A stretch of 64,000 nucleotides of DNA from Campylorhamphus procurvoides. Taxonomy: Eukaryota > Chordata > Aves > Passeriformes > Dendrocolaptidae. Positions 1 through 14,800 of the stretch are shown in pieces. The position numbers were made by a program, and so were the translations under genes. The notes under the pieces were generated by a model. It did not search any database, was not told where the DNA came from, and was given only the letters and a program-made list of their open reading frames with translations. Location of the stretch: NCBI GenBank assembly GCA_013396655.1, contig WBMV01006674.1, forward strand, positions 620,224 to 684,223. Reading direction: 5' to 3'. Within the stretch, counting starts at the first letter, position 1. Each line of letters begins with the position of its first letter.

Positions 1-3000
1 AGTTGTATGGGGCTGCTGTCAGCTGGTTCTCTAGTGTAATGGCTTTCCTTGGTTGTGTGTTATTCCTATAAACCCTTTTGCCAAAACACCTGTTTTCTCA
101 CTAAATTAAATTCTCTTAGAGAAAGTGTGGCACCATTTTCGCTGAACATGAACATAACGAATTAAAGACTTTTCAAAAATTTATTGGGAAAACTGAAAAG
201 TCTTAAGTATAAGTAATATTCCCAGTTAAGCATGAGGCTTCGAAACTGGAGTGTTACACCATTAACTTAGAGCAGAGTATATAGAACAGCATGTAAGGGA
301 TATGAAATAAACTAAGTAAGTCAGTTAGATTTTTCTTGTTCCTTATACAAGTAGTTTTTATTTGCAAATAAAAGTCTATTTTTCCTTATTCTTAAAAGCA
401 TGCAAAGCAACTTCCTATTGACTTTACAGTGTCAGTGATGATTCCAGGCAGAATTGGTATTGGAGGGAAGAAGAGGAGGCACACAGAGGTCTTGTGTGTC
501 CTAACAGCAACACCAGGAGTGTTTCAATTGACTCACCCAGTATGTGCAGAGGATGTGACAGCATGCATTTTCTGGTACATCTGCTACATTTTTCTGCTTG
601 CGCATAAGGGAGCAAAGAGATTCTGGCTGCTGTCTGTAACCCCTGTTGGGTTGTTTCTTGGACAGATGCACCATCATATGGCAAGAACTCAGACCAAAAT
701 TTGTGTCAGCTTTCAGACACCACTACAGATACTGTCAGAGCTGAGTACACACCACCCTTTTCCGCACAAAAAAAAATGAAAAAAATGCCATTTTAACTTG
801 AGCCTTCATAAAGCATTTCACCCTAAATTAAAATACTATACCCTTGCAGTGATTATACTTAATTTATTTTTAACAATGTTTCAGGCCTATGCTGTTTTTC
901 TCCTACTGCCTAAGGACAGCTTAATAATGCATCAAGATTCAGATCGGTTTTTTCACTTTGGTAAAACTGACCTAGTTTCTTCCATAATCCCCACCCCCAA
1001 AGAAGGGAACTTAAATAAAATATCCTCAATGAAAAAGCCAGCATTCATAATATTTCTTCCACATGATCTGAAATTAAAACTGTCTCATCTCCTCAGGTTG
1101 TTAAATAAGACTGATTTTTTTTTACAGGTTTGAGTTTTTTAATGGGTTAGCATCACTACTGCATCAGGTGGCAACATCCATGTGGTTACTTTATGAAAGG
1201 GGATTGTTGCAACAATTGTGAAAATGATGCAAAAGTTTGGTATTGAAAATAAACACCAACAGGTTTCCCAATGCAAACATGTAACTGCTCAAAGGCTAAT
1301 GAGAGCTTATCATGTAAAAATATTCAGAATGCCAGCAACCTTGAATGACCACATTCTGTCAGATATAAATAGCTCATTAATACAGACTAGTTGTCACAAA
1401 GCAGCTTTTTCAAATTCAGTTGTCCAAATTCAGTATCTGCAGGCTGTAACTTAATGTAATACAGACCTGTTGGTGCTTCCAATAAGAAGGATGCCTTCTT
1501 GTCAAAGGTACTTTGCAACCATTTCAACTGCCCTGCACTCACAGGGCAACTTGTCCTTCTGACATTGAAGAAGGAAGAACTTTTGTCAGCTTGTGCTCAG
1601 GGCCTGACTGAAGTTTATGTGCCATATATACACTGTGAACATGGGTGTGAGATTGCCTAATTCTGCTTATTTTGGCATTATTCAAACACCTGTCATAGTC
1701 CTATAACAAAATGGGCCTTTGTGATTCATTTGCTCAAGCAATCTTGTTTAAGAAGAATCTAAGTTTAATGTACCCACGAAGCTGTGAGTGTACATGGCAT
1801 CCATGGTATTCTTCCACTACCAGTGATTTTCTGGGTTCTGGGGTTCTGTCCCTCACAAGGACTGCTATTTAAAAAGTCTTCCTAAAGTCTCTTGCTTTCC
1901 AGTCATCCAGAATAGTCTCTTCTGCAGTTTTTTTAATCAACTACCAAAGATAAAAGTAGCTATTAACATGAGGAAAAAACAATGTTAGTATTTTTTGAAT
2001 CGACTTGATAGACAGAAAAGAAAATCAGCCTGCTTTCAACTAACCAGTGGAACTGTCTTCTGGACTATGTTGTATGGCAGTGTTTAGTACAGTATCTTAG
2101 CTAGAAGCAGTACCTCTGGTGGAGAAAACACATTCTCATGGTATGGATGTGTTTTCCCAAGCATGCTTATCACATGAGATAATTTTTGAAAAGCAGAACA
2201 CAGACACAAAACCAGAAACTCCATTTGATGTTCAAGAAATACAAAACTAAACACATCAGTACTATAGATTTTCCATTTTCATGGAGCTAGCAGAGGTTTA
2301 TGGCTGAATGGAAGCGTTCCACTGCATTTTTGTGAGTTATTTTGTAGAAAAGCAAATAGTGTTTGAAATATCAGCAGACCTGTCATAAAGGGCATAGATG
2401 TCCAAAATGAGACAAAGACCCACAACTGGTTCCAGTAGAGAAGGAAAGATTATCAAAAGAGATGAAAAATACTCAATTATATAGAAAATATTATAATTTG
2501 AAATTGGACCCATTTAGCTTGGAAATAATCCATTTTTCATGGAAATACTCTTATCCAGTTTTTTTTCCATTCCCTATGCATGTTGGAGGTTTGAAACTCA
2601 CAGAACTTTCTAAAGACTGTAGCTCAAGCCAAAATGATGATTGGTGTAAAAATTACCAGATTAAAAAGGTTAAAGGTTACCAGAATCCCTCCTGATCTTT
2701 GTAGCATTTAAAATGTCTTTGCTCACAGATGTGGTCAAGCATGATCTGAATTGAGTGCTGAAGCACAATCTCTGGTGGAGTCTGTCCTAGTGTACAACCA
2801 ATGCATTCCTCTGCACAGACATAAGTGTATTGGATTAAGAATGGAAAATACAGACAAGAGGTTGTGGGTAAGGAAAAAATGCCAAGCAGAATGTGAAAGA
2901 GTCAAAAGTGATGGAAACAAAGTAGAGTGGGGGGAATGACACAACTAATTTGTGTCTCTGCTGGAAGTCTGCTTACAGAAATAAGGTGTTCACAGGCACC

Positions 3001-5139
3001 ACAGTGGAGAGGTACGCAGCTCGCCAGTACACCTTTGCACTGTAACCTCTCCCAGTCACGAGGTGGGGCGTTCTCCTGGCCCACCCCAAGGACTGGTTCT
3101 TGCACACAAAGTGAGATGATGTATTGGTCTCAGATCAGGAGACTGAAGTCCTGAGAATCAGCTTCCTGATTTTGAGAAGAAGGAAGAAGTGAGACCAACA
3201 ATTATGCTGATTAAAGCATCTTCTGCTCTTCTCCCCATGGTGAAAGACTGATTGAGATACATCTTTCCATTGACATCTTAGTCCAGCTTATGAAGGCAGT
3301 TAGGAAGACAGGGATTCAGCTAGTTGATGGTAGAAGCATCATACTGAGATATAAGTAAATAACAATCTCTCTTTTATAGCATAGCCTCAGTTCTGCAAGG
3401 ATGCACACGTGTCTGCTTCCACTGACATGACTACAGAAACACAATGAAGCCAATTATGTCTTCCTTGCACTGGTTATTTTCACACTAACTCTCCCCTCTC
3501 TACTGTCAGGCTCTTGTCTTCCCTTCCTTGAAAGTCTTCTTCCAAAAATAGATATACAATTCTTTCTACACTGAAGCAGGAAAATTTGACAGATGAACTA
3601 AAGAAACTAAACCCAGATGATGTGAATATATATTTATCAGTCTTTTTGCAGGTTTCTTCTTCATTTCACCCTTTTACCTGCTTGCCAGTGATTTATCTAA
3701 GTCACTTACTTAGGTTGTGACTTCCTGAAGGAAGTATTTTAATATCTTTTATCATTATCATGCTGCACGCACTGTGGAAACACAGATTATTACTACTACA
3801 TGTATTATCTCATGCTAAGAAACCCCTGATATGTTCAAAAAGGTTGCTTACTTCCCTTCTTGTAAATTTAAGAAAATGTCACCTGGACCCACTACTTCAC
3901 AGGTTTGAATTGCAATATACTCTGTCTTGTGTTGTGTTTGTGGGTTTTTTTGAGGACTAGATCATTGCATCATGTCTTTTCCCTTCTGGTATTCAGACCA
4001 AGTTATCCTTAAGTTGAGCACCATTACTGTAGGTACAGTTGTATTTAGAATTACATATTTCATCAGTGGATAAAGCATTGAATACCTCTTACAGAAGTTA
4101 ATGGAATAAAATTGTTTAATTAGATTCTAACTTTGAGAATTCATCAGAAAAGATGCTGCATCATTCATGCTGTAAACAGAATGCAGTTTCTAGCCACCTT
4201 TATAAAACAGGCTGCTCAGTGCACTGTTATTCCTGGACCTTCTTCCTAAAGCTTCACATTGACTTGAATAGCCCAGCCCTAAATAACATGCTGCTTTGTT
4301 ACGAGTCCATATGGAGTAATTTTTGCTAAGAAGCCAGCTCCTAAAGTATCTGTAAGGCAGTCCCCTTTCCTGAGCTTCAGTAATCATAAACCAGCTGCTT
4401 TGCCTCCCAGCTGAATGTGTGGGGATGAGGACTATGATCATATTAATACCTGCTGCATCTGACTCACTACAGCTCCTGCTGGGAGAAGTAATAAAATGTG
4501 CATTTCTCTGTGCCTGTGAGAGCTGCCACAGTGCAAGGAGGATTCACTTCCAAGTTCAGATTTTCTAGTTGTAATTTACCTCCCTTGCTCTTTTTATAAT
4601 CTTTGAGTACTGTGGGAGAATAACTTTAGATTATGGTGTCTGAGGAGACTACCTGCAGAATCTGAAAAAAGTCTTGAGATCTATATTTGTGCTTTCAGGA
4701 GTATTTCTTCATGGAGTGTTGTATTCTCTGTATCACAGGAAAGAGCAAACAAAGCTGAGTATGTCTTGCTCCACAGCACAAATGAGATCTGTGTGAACAA
4801 ACCCTTCTGCAGCATGGCTTTACCCAATGAATGCTCAGCACACAGACACTGACAGTCTTAAAATCACTTAAAATAACATTACCATTTACCTTGCAGCTGC
4901 AGCTTTGCATCTTGAAACATTGACATTTCACCTGTAATTTAATCTCTATTATTAATGAATTGTGGAAACTCTTTTCCCCAAGCACTAGACCATCAGACTA
5001 TGTATGCAGTCTGTCAGCAAATAATATTACCGAACACCAATGTAGTCCTATAGACACTCAGAAAAGAAATAGCCGTACATGAAAAAATAGATGTGCAGCT
5101 CCTTTTCAAGTTACTAACATATAGTAACCTTCTGGACAC

Positions 5140-5242
5140 AGTCTTGGGCAACTGGCTCTAAGTGGCTCTGATTAAGCAAGGGTGTTGGAAAGATGACCTC
5201 CAGAGTTCCCTTCCAACCTCAACCAGTCTGTGATTCATGATA
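5140..5242 (+). mobile_element. CR1 LINE 3'-end fragment
   Basis: The sequence reads like a CR1 3' end: GGGCAACTGGCTCTA, then GATGACCTCCAGAG, CCCTTCCAACCTC and a terminal TGTGATTC. It is a 5'-truncated short copy with no coding capacity. Confidence 0.8.
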
Positions 5243-5524
5243 CATTAATTTTCTTTCTTTGACTCAGTCGTATTGCACAATGATGTCTTTCAAAACGGTT
5301 CACCTGTCATGATCAGCAAAGGTCACTATTTTAAAAGACTTCTTTAGTAAATATCCTGAAGGGGAGATTTTCAAATATTTACAATTAAATTCTGCACCTT
5401 TGTCTTCTATACTGAGTGATATTTTGTCAAAGTAAGAAAATCTACAGTAGATCTTATACAGGCATCTTAAGGATGGCATTGTTAGATTCAGGAAAATTGC
5501 TCTATCTTAAAAATATAATCAGAG

Positions 5525-5532
5525 AGATAGAT

Positions 5533-5582
<50 letters not shown>
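5525..5582. repeat. GATA tetranucleotide microsatellite
   Basis: About fourteen near-perfect GATA units with one early imperfection (GATTA). Confidence 0.98.
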
Positions 5583-5584
<2 letters not shown>

Positions 5585-8500
5585 GTAATAATAACACTGA
5601 AAGAAAAGATTTTATAAAACCATTTCAATTATTTGTTATGTACAATGGGTTGAACAAAAAGCTTTATTCCACAACAGGAGGATTTAAATGCTACCTTATT
5701 CAGTTTGAGAACAAAGATTTTTCAGTTTATGTGTTCTGTGTACATAGAAGAGGCAGCAGAATGGATGCATTGTGTACAAATCATGGCTAAGGTGGTGCTG
5801 AGAGCAGCATAGATAAAGGGTTTAGTGTGGCTGTGGGAAAACAACATTTGTTTATGGACTTCAGTGTGCTTTTGTTGCATTGCAAAAATGAGCAGTGATT
5901 AGATCTGAGCCCTACAAAGAGTTTAAGGGGCTTGGTGGAACAGGTATGATTAATCTGTGTTTGATTGTTAAACTGACTTAGTAATAAGATGATAGTTACG
6001 TGGGTGTGTGTTTTATCATTCTTAAACTGAAATTACATTAAGCATTATGTAACAGTCAAATAGGATAATTAGATTTACAAATGCCTCAAGCAAATATTCA
6101 GGACTGGTTGCATCTGTTGCTTATAGAGAGTGAGATTTGACATGCCAGATTTTTTCTAAGAACTGTGCTGTAGGTATTATGATCACTGATAACTCTTTGC
6201 AGAACAACATTTTAAATGTTAGCACTGAAAATTTAAAAATTAACCCAAGGATTATATGGCATTATTGATCTTTTTTTTTTTCACAAGTTTTTGAGTAGCT
6301 GGATTATTTTTTAACATATCATCACACACTAGTGAGTCTCTTTTTTGACCAGTATGCAAGTTAGTTGCCAGGACACTGAGTGTTACAAAGTCTACCAGCT
6401 AGATCCTTGTAGGATGCAGTCAATAGGCTGCATATGACATCAAACCTGGCAAACATGAATATGTCATTATCAGCTCACCTTTGTGATGTTCTACTTTAGT
6501 CATGAATCTTTTAAAGAGCTTTTTAGTTACTGTTCCTCTATATGAAATACTGTGACTTGTTTTCAAAGCCTTTTAGTGTCATAACAGTTCAATATTGAAA
6601 TGCATGCTTTAGACATTATAGCAAACCACAGCATTTATAGCCTTGCAAGGAAAACCAATATTTACAATTTGCTTTCATGCTTTTAAGATGAAGGAGAACC
6701 TGAAGAAAATACAGCATTATCACTGGTTCAGTAGAGTATGGGTTTTAAAGAAACAAGTATTTAATGACTCATTACTGCAATTACACAGTATTCATTTTAT
6801 ATAATGAAGTAGCTGTTCTTAACACGTCCTACAACATAGTACAATAAACATTGAACTGAGCTGTGCAGAATATAACTGGATATGTAGGCTCAACCCATTT
6901 TTAAGATGGCATCATCCAGCACAAAAAAAAAAAAACAAAACAAGAGATCCTTTTGAGACTATAAAAGAGCTTTCTTTATCCATATCTTTAAAATTAAGGG
7001 CAAAATCTTGGTTTATACTGTGGCCAGTGTCCATACTACCAGTGGAAGCAAGATTTCATTTCAAATGGAGGAAGCAGGAAACTTTACAGCACACTCCCCA
7101 TGTATAAGTTTTCTTCACTGGCCCAGATTTTTTTAATTCAGTTCTAGAGTGATGTATGTGCTGAAAATACTCAAGAAAAATAATCTTTCTGCTATATTTT
7201 GAAAGTATTTAGCATATTTTCAATCTCTAAATTTCGATTACATTTGTTATCTCCTTTCTTTTTTTGCCTTTTCCTTGTCAATGATATCCCAAAAAAAATG
7301 TTTGGGTATCAGTCATCCCAAATATTTTGCTACTCAAGAGTGCTTGATTAACATTTTGTCTGTCCACTGAAGTCAGGATTGAGCCACAAATCTTACTTCT
7401 CTTTAGATGTTTGTAGCACATGCTTGTCAGTGTGTTGAGTTTTATAATGACAGGCTCAGTGGGGAGAGATACATTATTATGGTACTGCATAACAAGTCAT
7501 CAGGACAGGGGGATGGGGAGCTTTGCCTGTCAGTGGAACAAGCCATTGTTCATAGGTCAATTAAGTACAGGTTTGACACCTTCTCTACCAAAGGAACACT
7601 TACATTACCAAAGAGGAAAGTTTTGGCACTCCTGCTAAAGTACCAGCAGATGAGTGAAAGTACAACTGAATCTGCACTCCTAAAGGAATCTAAGGAGATT
7701 GTTGTAAGAGCTAACATACTTTATCAGCAAAAGTTTTCTCTGAGGAATGCGGCCTGAGACACAGAGTATATGAAAAGACAAAATTTCTCATGAAGCCGGT
7801 CAAGAAAATGCCCACAGTAAATCAATGGCATATAGGAACATTTTTTTAGGTTTGGTGGTTTTATAAAATTAAATAAAATGTAAATGGTTTGTTTGCATTC
7901 ATCTTTGCCTTTCAAAAAACTTTCTGTATATGTAAGTATTTTTATTTTTTTCGTTTGTTATCAAAAAAAACCGCTAGTATCATGGCGTTGGTTGATATGT
8001 CTCATGTGAGAGTGTGACGAATCTAGAGAACAAAGGCAGTATAAGATAGAGCCTTTTCATTTTTCCTTATTGAAGATGTTTAAAGAGGAGCGTTAAGGAC
8101 CAGGGAAAGTGAGCCAAGAGTGTATACCAGAAAAAAGCAACAGAAAGGTGCACATATTGGCAGTGTTGATTCTATGCAATTTACAGGAATGTACAATTCT
8201 TTTCTAAAGGATAATCTTATCCATTGACCATGTCTGACCTACCAGACCGCCAGCCCTTTTCATTATTCCAGGTTATGGTTGATGGAAGCTACTACTGTGA
8301 ACTTTCTCCAAAACTTTATTTTCACTTCCAATCTTCAGCTGAGCAGCATGTCTTCTTCTTCTGTATGCTGAGCAGCTTACATATTTTTTTAACTTCAGTC
8401 TCCCAAGTCTTTTAGTTCATAGGAAAGTTCAGAGAACAAAGAAGCCATTGTTGGAGGCTGAGACACCCCTCATCAGTTCAGATCAGTCGCATTCAAGTCA

Positions 8501-8814
8501 GTTGCCTGGAGACATCAGTTTTTCATAACATAGAACTTAACTGTTCTGGTGTGGGGAAACTACTTGCTACAAATGGGAAGGGAACTGTGTTGGAAGATGT
8601 ACAGTTAAGTTTGCAAAGTGTCATGAGAAACACAGATTGATGTTCTCCATAATCCTAATCATGCTCAAGTTTAGCACTTGACTGTGTGATTGCTTGAATG
8701 CATCATTAATGAAAGACAGTCTTATGAGGGACAGGGACTCTCATGTCTGAGTTAATATGAAGCCCTTGTTTTGCTTATATAATTAATTTTGTTTTATTTT
8801 CATGAACATTTTAG

Positions 8815-8886
8815 GTGTATCAATACATGCATGAAACCATAACTGTTAATGGCTGCCCCGAATTCCGAGCCAGGGCCACTGCAAAG
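8815..8886 (+). CDS. LIN7A: LIN7A coding exon encoding the end of the L27 region
   Basis: A 72-bp exon of 24 codons, beginning [13 protein letters not shown] and ending FRARATAK. It is preceded by a T-rich tract and TTAG, and followed by the donor GTAGGA. Both boundaries are phase 0. The residues correspond to the last part of the L27 heterodimerisation region and the linker to the PDZ domain. A degenerate look-alike of this exon follows 75 bp downstream (8962-9036). Confidence 0.95.
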
Positions 8887-11800
8887 GTAGGATACGTGCA
8901 ACTGTTGAAATATGTGTTACCAAAGTGATCTAGTAATTGACTGTGCGCGTGTGTGTTTCAGGTATTCGTGTGTACACTGTAAGAAAATTTAGACATCAGT
9001 GGCAGCCCAGAGTCTAGAACCAGTGCTACTTCCCAGGTAACAATCATAATGGAAAATTTCAACCTTTATGCTGCTTCTGTAGCTTAAGAAAAGAGAATGA
9101 TTTTATGGAATATGATGCTTTTTGAAAAGTTGCTTTGCCAAAGCAAATCTACTGGTTCATTCTGTAGAAGTCTGCCTGCAACAACTAATATTTTGAGGGA
9201 CTATTTTCCCATACATTTCATCCAGAGAGGACAGAATTATTTGGGAGATAGAAATTAAACAGTCAAAATTCCCCTTTTAAGTAATGAAAACTGTATGTAC
9301 TGAGCAAGAAATGGCCTGCTCAACATTTTTTTGACTTCACAACCAAATGCAAGCCTATTTTTCTCTGACATATTGCCTGTTTTAATAAAATATATTATGT
9401 CTTTGTCCGTGTGGACCTGCCTTTCTTGTATCATTATATACAGCTACATTACTGCTACTACTAAAATGATAATTTTCCAGGGGAATTCACACAATCATGA
9501 AAGAAACCATTCTAAGTGCCAGTATGAAATATGCTCTGTATTTTTGTAATATGCACAGAGATAGATGCTTCCAAACAAGGGGATCCACCATGGCCTTCTT
9601 TTTTCCGTTATCATTTTGTACAAAACACTCTCTTTTATGTGGTGTAGCCAATTCTATGCCAAATAGGTAAACTTGCAAAACACATAAATCTTTTTTAGAG
9701 ATACTTCTTTATGGTCCCATTCCGGTGAAGATAAACTCACTGAAATCCTAACAGGACTAAGATCTTACCATTATGTATTTATGTTAAGAGATATTAATTT
9801 AGAGCTGTATCAGAAGATGAAGGTTGGGAGCATGTTAAAAAATTATTTCAGAGTACTTCAAAGAAGCAAGCTCTATAATAGCCAGCAAATAACCTAATAT
9901 ACCCTAAATTGCAGTGTATTTTCCTTTCTAAATAGAACAGTCTTTTCTGTAGACTGTTCTTCTGATTTAACCTTCTAATTGAAAGTTAATGGTCAATGTA
10001 AATTTGTAAAGTCTGTGGTTCTATATAAAGAAATGTGTATATGAAATCCTGATTTGTTTACACTGCAGATAAACGTAGAGATTATTGCTATGCTATTTAG
10101 TAAATGGGGAGAAGTCCAATTAGTGTTTCCCATTCTCATTTCTTATTCATATAGAACAGCAGGTTACAGAGCAATGTTTCAATATCACAATATTTCCTGG
10201 TTATTTCTGGGCTGTCTGCATTTCATTCTCTTAGTGCATTCATGTCTTAACATAAAACGTATGCATGATTACAAGTTCTGCATGTGCAAAAACATGTAAT
10301 TGAGATTGCTTCATTATGTCATGTCATTCACTAGCTTCTATTAAGCATAAGCATTTTTAGGATGCTGAAAAATATTAGTGTAAATAAGAATTGTTCAAGC
10401 AGTTTGAACTGCAAACACATGTTGAAAAGTATAGAAGATTTTCTTAATGATGTAAGGATTTGCTAAGATCTATAAGTAAGAAAATGCTTATAGTGAAAAA
10501 TTAAGTGTAAAGGTAATATTTTTCTGGATGTAAGCTTTACAATATGTTATTTTTCCCCCCTAAAATAAGATTACCAACCTGGGATTTTTCTAATTGGTTT
10601 ATATATCTGTCGTATCATGATTTAATTTTTCAATTAAAATGTTAAACCAGTTATATAATGCTACCTCCTATTCCTGTTTCAGAAGTTACTTAGTTTGCAA
10701 GATTTCACAAAGATTATAAATTTAACTTTTTATTCTAAGAATATAATTTTATGATTTAAAATGAATAATTCCATAACTCCGAAAGCAGAGTCAACAATTC
10801 AGTTCATTCACTTTATTTCAATTAGGAACCCATTAGAGATCGCATTATCCTATCCCACAGGAACAGATTTTCTTCCTGTGAAAAGGCAAAGAAATGCACA
10901 AGTGATCATAAGGGATCACTACCACAGAGTAAGACTTTCCAGTGCTGCCTTCTGGCTCTGCTGCTAACTTTTGTATTATCTTTGACAAGTCACCTCAACT
11001 CTCTGTTCCTCTGTTTATTCCCTTATTTTAAAAATATTGGCATAGAACTTTTTTAAAATACTTTCAGACAATCAGAAAATGTCAAACTAAGATACTGAAA
11101 TATTTTCACAGGAAGGAATTCTTCCTGCAAATGAACAACAGTGTTCTCCCTAAATAGCCAAATCACTCGGTTTTTTTCTTCCAGGCAACAGTTGCTGCAT
11201 TTGCTGCAAGTGAAGGCCATTCACACCCACGAGTGGTAGAGCTGCCTAAGACTGAGGAGGGCCTGGGCTTTAATGTCATGGGAGGAAAAGAACAAAATTC
11301 ACCTATTTATATTTCTCGCATCATTCCTGGAGGAGTGGCAGAAAGGCACGGTGGGCTCAAACGTGGGGACCAGCTGCTTTCGGTTAATGGAGTGGTATGT
11401 GGAAATTTGGTAGAGCTTTCATTTTCATCTGGATTTTTGTTTTTCACATATTTCTAATACCGTGATTTAAAATGCAGCCACACAAAACAAAAATAATTAG
11501 CTCTGTGAGAGACCTTCAGTCTGCATTTGTGGTGCAGTGAAGCAAAGCTCCATTGATAACTTTGTGCCACTACAGTTCCTGGCACTGGAGAGTGCTTGAA
11601 GAGCTTAATTTGAAATCCACACCACCTGCCTAATTTACAAGGAAGCTATGTCCTTAATTGATAATTCTGTAAATTCCTTTTCAAGTAAAAGCCTAATAAC
11701 AAACTGCTGTTCTTTCATTTCATATCCTCTGAGGCACACAGCCCTTTCCAAGCACAGCAATGCCGCAGTGGCACTTGTGCAGTCTTGTGACCTTCAGAGC

Positions 11801-14800
11801 CTTTGAATACATTAAATCAAAAGAAATTTGGTAAGCACAGTTGGTGCTGATTTGCAATGAAGGGTATTCTAGATTTCTTTCAGTGAGATTCATCCAGCTG
11901 TGGTATCTTTGTTAGAGAAATCAGCTGGGCAAATGTACACATACAGGGAGCATGTATTCTCAGGAAACAGGTACGTTTTTTACATACTTGTTTTTAATAT
12001 AAGTCAACGTGAAGGGGTTTTTTTCTGTAGTTTCACTGTTAATGTCAATGTAGAGGTAAAAAATAAAGGGCTGTTGCAATAGATAGGAAAAATAAGGCTC
12101 TGACTCTATGATATGGTCAAATTCTGCATTTCATTGCTTTTTCTTCCCTTTTCCAAGGGAATGTAAGGTGCTGAAAAGGTAAGCATATTTATTCATATAA
12201 TCCTGCACTTCCCTTTATGAAAATGCAATCTTTTTCATGTAAACCACCATCTAAGCCTCGTATTTAAATGCACTGAAGGCACATAGGAGCAATTTCTGAA
12301 TCTAGTCATAAACATAAAACTTTACAACTTAAATTTCTTCTTTGTTGCAAGCCTGTAAACAATAAAAAATGCCCTTTTCTATATGATTTTATGTTTTCAT
12401 CTGCTTCTCTCAAAAGTAATCCCTTTCTCTTGAAATTAAATATCTGTGCAACATTTCAGACAGACTTTTTACCACTTCTATCGGCTATCATGTTCTGAAA
12501 GAGAAATATTAGTTCTGGAAACTTGCTTGCACCAATATACAATGAGAAATAAAAGATACAAACCAAAGAAAAACCACTGAAAAGATTATTTAGTCTCAGA
12601 GAAAAAAAATAAACTGAATATTTAATGAAGTAAACTGCCTGAACTTTGCTGATTGGAAATTGCTCAAGAAGTTTTGTTGTCGTTCAGCATTTCTTTCAAT
12701 AGGTGAATAAAAAGGCAGACAAAAAGAGTTTTAATTCACTTATAGATGTATAGTTCTTGAAAAATCCTTTTACTGTTGACAACACCAAGGCAAATACCAG
12801 AAAGGACATCTTCAGATGTCAAGATATATTGAATTTGACCCTCTTGTCACCTCTGTTTTATGATTCTCTGTTAAAAGATTTCATGCATGTGTTCTAGAAT
12901 ATATAAAGTAACGCAGCAAAAAAAACGCAATACAAAACTCACAATTGCATGTAGACACACAAGAAAGTTGATTTAGAGAAGGAAGAGAAATATTTTTGTG
13001 TTGAGACTCTGAACAACAAAGTTTGAATTGCAGTTGCATACTTACAGTCATAAAATCACAGTCATAGGATGGCTTGGGTTGGAATGGGCCCTAAAAATCA
13101 TCTAGTCCCAATGCCCCCGCCATGGGCAAGGACACCTTTCACTCGACCCAGTTACTCAAAGCCCCACCCAACCTGACCTTGAGCACTTCCCACTTCCAGG
13201 GATGGAACATCCACAACTTCTCTGGGCAACCTGTTCCAGTGCCTCACAACTCTCGCAGTAATAAACAACTTTTCACAAACCATTTTTGGGCTGAATTAAA
13301 CCCATGCAATATAATTCATTTAAAAGGCAAAAAATTATAGAAGTGATATTTGTTTGCCAACAGCTTGAGACAGGACGAGAAAGATCTAAATTTAGCATTG
13401 TTCACTGGGACTGTTTCACTCTGTGCTTCTCTTAATTTAGCTGGAGAAAAGAAAATAATACACAGTCTTGTACAATAGAACAGACAGCGCAGTAGGACAT
13501 AAATGTCAGTAACTTATTTGTGCTCAGCCATTGATGGTTATCCAACTTCATAATTATCAACATAAAATTAGACCTGTGTATTCAGAATCCAGATTTGTTA
13601 TCCCAGCATGACTGGGATGACTGTTCCTTGAGCTGTTTGAATGCATGTTAAAAAGCTTTGTTTTCTCATTATGCCGGGGATTTTGTTACATACTTTTGTC
13701 CCATACCCCTAAAAATAAAGGAAATTGAAAGCCATAAGCCCTGCAGATGGCTCAGCAAAGGCATTTACTGATGCCTGTTCATGTCTGGCAAAGATTCTGC
13801 ATTAGTCAGATACCTTGTGTGAGTCAGAGGAAGGATGCAAAATAGATTTATAATGGCTAATTTGTCACTCGTGTTTGTTTAGAGATACCTAATAGAAATA
13901 TTCTTCTCAGTTTCACAACTTGTGGGCTAACAGTCAGATTTTCTTTTGTGTCTGCAAAAAAGTGGGATTTCTTTTCTTTTAGATTTATAAAAAGTCTGTG
14001 AATCAGGATACGGTAATCACTGGTGTTTGCCCACACCATATCTGCAGTTCTTTCAGCTGTTGTTGTCTCTACATTATTTTGCATCCTTCTCTTTGATACA
14101 ATCTACCACTGCAATAATGGAAATAAAGGGCAAAACAATTTTATGCAACCTCATGTTTAGTGGGCAGTTCTAAAGTAACGTGAGTGTTAGATCCTTGCAA
14201 TGTCCCCAAGCAGCATAATCTAGTCAGCGAAGTACCTTATACAGTAATGACAGATACCAGCGGGAGTCCTTCACTAGCACAGCCTCAGAGATTTGCAGAG
14301 GTGGAAGAATTCAAACAGCAAAACAATTTCCTTTGCCTTTTTCTTTCCCCCACTCCAAGGGACTCTGCCATTTCACCTGTGCAGCTGCTGTTATGCAGGT
14401 GAAACATTTTTAATGCCTTAAAAATAGGAGTGCAAGCGTCAGTGAAGACATGAAGAGCAAGTAGAGCAATCACATAAATAGCAGCGGAAAACTGTGACTG
14501 TCACGACCTGAGTGAGGTGCGTTCAAAGAGCAGAATTTTTTTAGCAGCACTATCTTTGTCTTTGTTATTTTACCCTCTTTGGTTATGGTTCAGAGCATTA
14601 GGCTTAATTCTGTATCATCACTATTCAAGTCAATGGAAGTTGTCCATTGACCTGGATAGCATCAAAGTCAAACCCTTCATTTCTAATTAGAAAATTCTGT
14701 CTGTAAAATGGAAGAACAAGGCCAGAGGCAAGCAGGAGAGAAAACAGACAATCATGAATTAAATGCAGTTTACTAGGTTGAATGAGGTATTAAAATACAT

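Larger units (their letters stand above)
1..8814 (+). other. LIN7A: LIN7A intron upstream of the first visible exon (partial)
   Basis: AT-rich non-coding DNA with no supportable exon. I looked for the expected preceding LIN7A exon (ending near the CTAIRE residues) and did not recognise it, so the upstream exon is probably outside the window. The interval contains a GATA microsatellite (5525-5582) and a short CR1 3'-end fragment (5140-5242). Short open frames here have no recognisable similarity. Confidence 0.7.
8887..11184 (+). other. LIN7A: LIN7A intron
   Basis: A 2.3-kb intron bounded by GTAGGA and TTCCAG. It holds the putative decayed exon copy at 8962-9036 and a perfect 10-bp inverted repeat at 9934-9960. 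The remainder is AT-rich and shows nothing recognisable. Confidence 0.8.
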
